Assembly (NCBI GenBank): GCA_045601285.1
Contig: JAZRZJ010000042.1
Coordinates: 1-6,423 of the forward strand
From: F23-B02 sp045601285
Lineage (GTDB): Bacteria; Bacillota; Clostridia; Oscillospirales; Oscillospiraceae
Direction: 5' to 3'
DNA: 6,423 bases
This document shows, one piece after another, positions 5,409 to 6,423 of this stretch. How positions within the stretch are numbered: position 1 is the first letter of the stretch; each line of letters starts with the position of its first letter. The notes beneath the pieces are model-generated. The model was not told where the DNA came from. It searched no databases and saw only the letters and a list, made by a program, of their open reading frames with translations. Position numbers and translations under genes: made by a program.

Positions 5409-6423
5409 TCACGATGCGTTCTCAAGCAGAGTGAACAGACGGACAAGAACGGTTGCCGCCATGCCGCGATTTGCGGTGCCGTTGGGCGTAAACATATTAT
5501 TGCCCGTGCCGTTCATGATTCCCACTCTGGACATGAAATTGACTCCGTCCGCATAGGGAAGCGCAATTGTAAAATAGTCGGCATAGAAAACGGGAGCTCG
5601 CATATTCGCGGGCGCTTCGCTGCCTGCCAGCATACATACGTAGCGATAAAGGAAGGTTGCCATCTGTGCGCGGGTGATATTCTGACGTGCGCGGAAGGTG
5701 TCATCCGCAAAGCCCATGATGATGCCGTTTTCAACGCCCCATGCAACTGCCTCGCGGAAGGGCTCCGCAATGGCGTCTGTATCGTCAAAGTTCAGCTTCG
5801 TATATCTGGCTGCAGGGCAGCCCGCAAGACGCCACAGCATAGTTACAAACTGTGCGCGGGTTACGTTTTCATTGGGCATAAAGGTGCCGTCTTCGTAACC
5901 GGTTACAACGCCGAGGAAGTCCGCAATAATTATATAATAATGGTAGCCGCTGCCTGAAATATCGGTATAGGGGTCGCCGCTGTGGTCGTCATAGTTCTGC
6001 TCAAGACTGTGTGTTTCTCTCTTGCCGCAGGAGCTGCATTCACGGGCTTCAAAGCTTCCGCTTATGCAGCAGGGAAGAATTACCTCCCACTCGCCCCAGG
6101 CGTGCTCCGCAACGGTTATTCTCCCCTGAGGCTCTGCATACTCCTGACCCACAACGCCGCCGAGCTCCTCGGTGATGTAAGCCATGAGAGCTTCGTCAAG
6201 GGGAATGCCGGTGTCGAACTGGGCAGAAGCTGCTGCGAATGCGTAGTAGGTGTCGCCGCCTGCTGCGCAGAAGTTGTTGGTGACAACTGCGTAGGTTGCT
6301 TCGGGGTCGAAGTCCTCGCCGTTGACGCTGTTGATGGTCACGCGCTGAATGCTTGCGGGGCCGTAGTAGGTAGATGCGGGATAGGTCTCTGCGTTTGCGT
6401 CATATTCTGAGCACAGAGAAACG
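5409..6423 (-). CDS. SLH-anchored 5'-nucleotidase, C-terminal part (runs off window)
   Basis: The last 337 residues are visible; the frame stays open to the window edge, so the GTG at 6341 is internal, not a start. Residues 1-104 of the fragment match the 5'-nucleotidase C-terminal domain, with N-G-E-D-F-D-P-E-A-T-Y, the nucleotide-pocket motif NNFCAAGGDTYYAF (49-62) and a closing GRI (100-102). The missing upstream part should hold the metallophosphatase domain and signal peptide. Residues 107-137 form a Trp/Cys linker (HAWGEWEV, then Cys at 118, 119, 129 and 132). Three S-layer-homology modules follow at about 152-203, 211-267 and 279-337, with TRAQ signatures in the first two (188-191, 250-253) and a degraded ANRG in the third. 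Such enzymes release phosphate from nucleotides outside the cell, and SLH modules hold them to cell-wall polymers. The gene is separated from the LysR gene by a terminator. Confidence 0.88.
   Translation of the reverse strand, partial: VSLCSEYDANAETYPASTYYGPASIQRVTINSVNGEDFDPEATYAVVTNNFCAAGGDTYYAFAAASAQFDTGIPLDEALMAYITEELGGVVGQEYAEPQGRITVAEHAWGEWEVILPCCISGSFEARECSSCGKRETHSLEQNYDDHSGDPYTDISGSGYHYYIIIADFLGVVTGYEDGTFMPNENVTRAQFVTMLWRLAGCPAARYTKLNFDDTDAIAEPFREAVAWGVENGIIMGFADDTFRARQNITRAQMATFLYRYVCMLAGSEAPANMRAPVFYADYFTIALPYADGVNFMSRVGIMNGTGNNMFTPNGTANRGMAATVLVRLFTLLENAS

Overview
The window looks like chromosomal DNA of a Gram-positive anaerobe of the class Clostridia, most likely an Oscillospiraceae/Ruminococcaceae-type gut bacterium. 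The grounds are: GAGG/GGGAGG Shine-Dalgarno sites with TTGACA/TATAAT-type promoters, tRNA genes with encoded CCA ends, rho-independent terminators at almost every transcript end, an S-layer-homology (SLH) surface protein, and a ribbon-helix-helix (RHH) gene joined to clpB. The genus cannot be fixed from sequence alone.

Layout. (1) 1-277, minus strand: the N-terminal part of a membrane-anchored protein resembling leucine-rich-repeat surface proteins. Its promoter (311-339) has 22-bp-phased direct repeats (349-423) directly upstream. (2) 454-713, plus strand: a strong promoter, tRNA-Asp(GTC), a hairpin spacer, tRNA-Thr(GGT) and a terminator. (3) 714-906: a patchwork with no gene. It holds an inverted scrap of the tRNA-Thr T-arm, a second terminator, a GCAA-loop hairpin, and an exact 53-bp second copy of the tRNA-Thr 3' end plus its terminator. 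It reads as a scar of recombination or integration at the tRNA. (4) 1008-4370, plus strand: a promoter with palindromic candidate operators, an RHH protein gene, then clpB 14 bp downstream, closed by a bidirectional terminator. (5) 4369-5253, minus strand: a LysR-type regulator with its own promoter and an inverted repeat around it. (6) 5367-6423, minus strand: a terminator and the C-terminal part of a secreted 5'-nucleotidase carrying three SLH modules.

How the genes fit together. ClpB is the disaggregase that works with DnaK. Pairing it with an RHH DNA-binding protein, with no CIRCE or CtsR site visible in the promoter, suggests a dedicated local stress regulator; this is inference. The LysR gene converges on clpB, shares its terminator and has no adjacent divergent target. 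The outer genes encode surface proteins and do not obviously connect with the stress operon. The observations most worth following are the RHH-clpB pairing, the phased repeats at 349-423 and the tRNA-Thr duplication scar.
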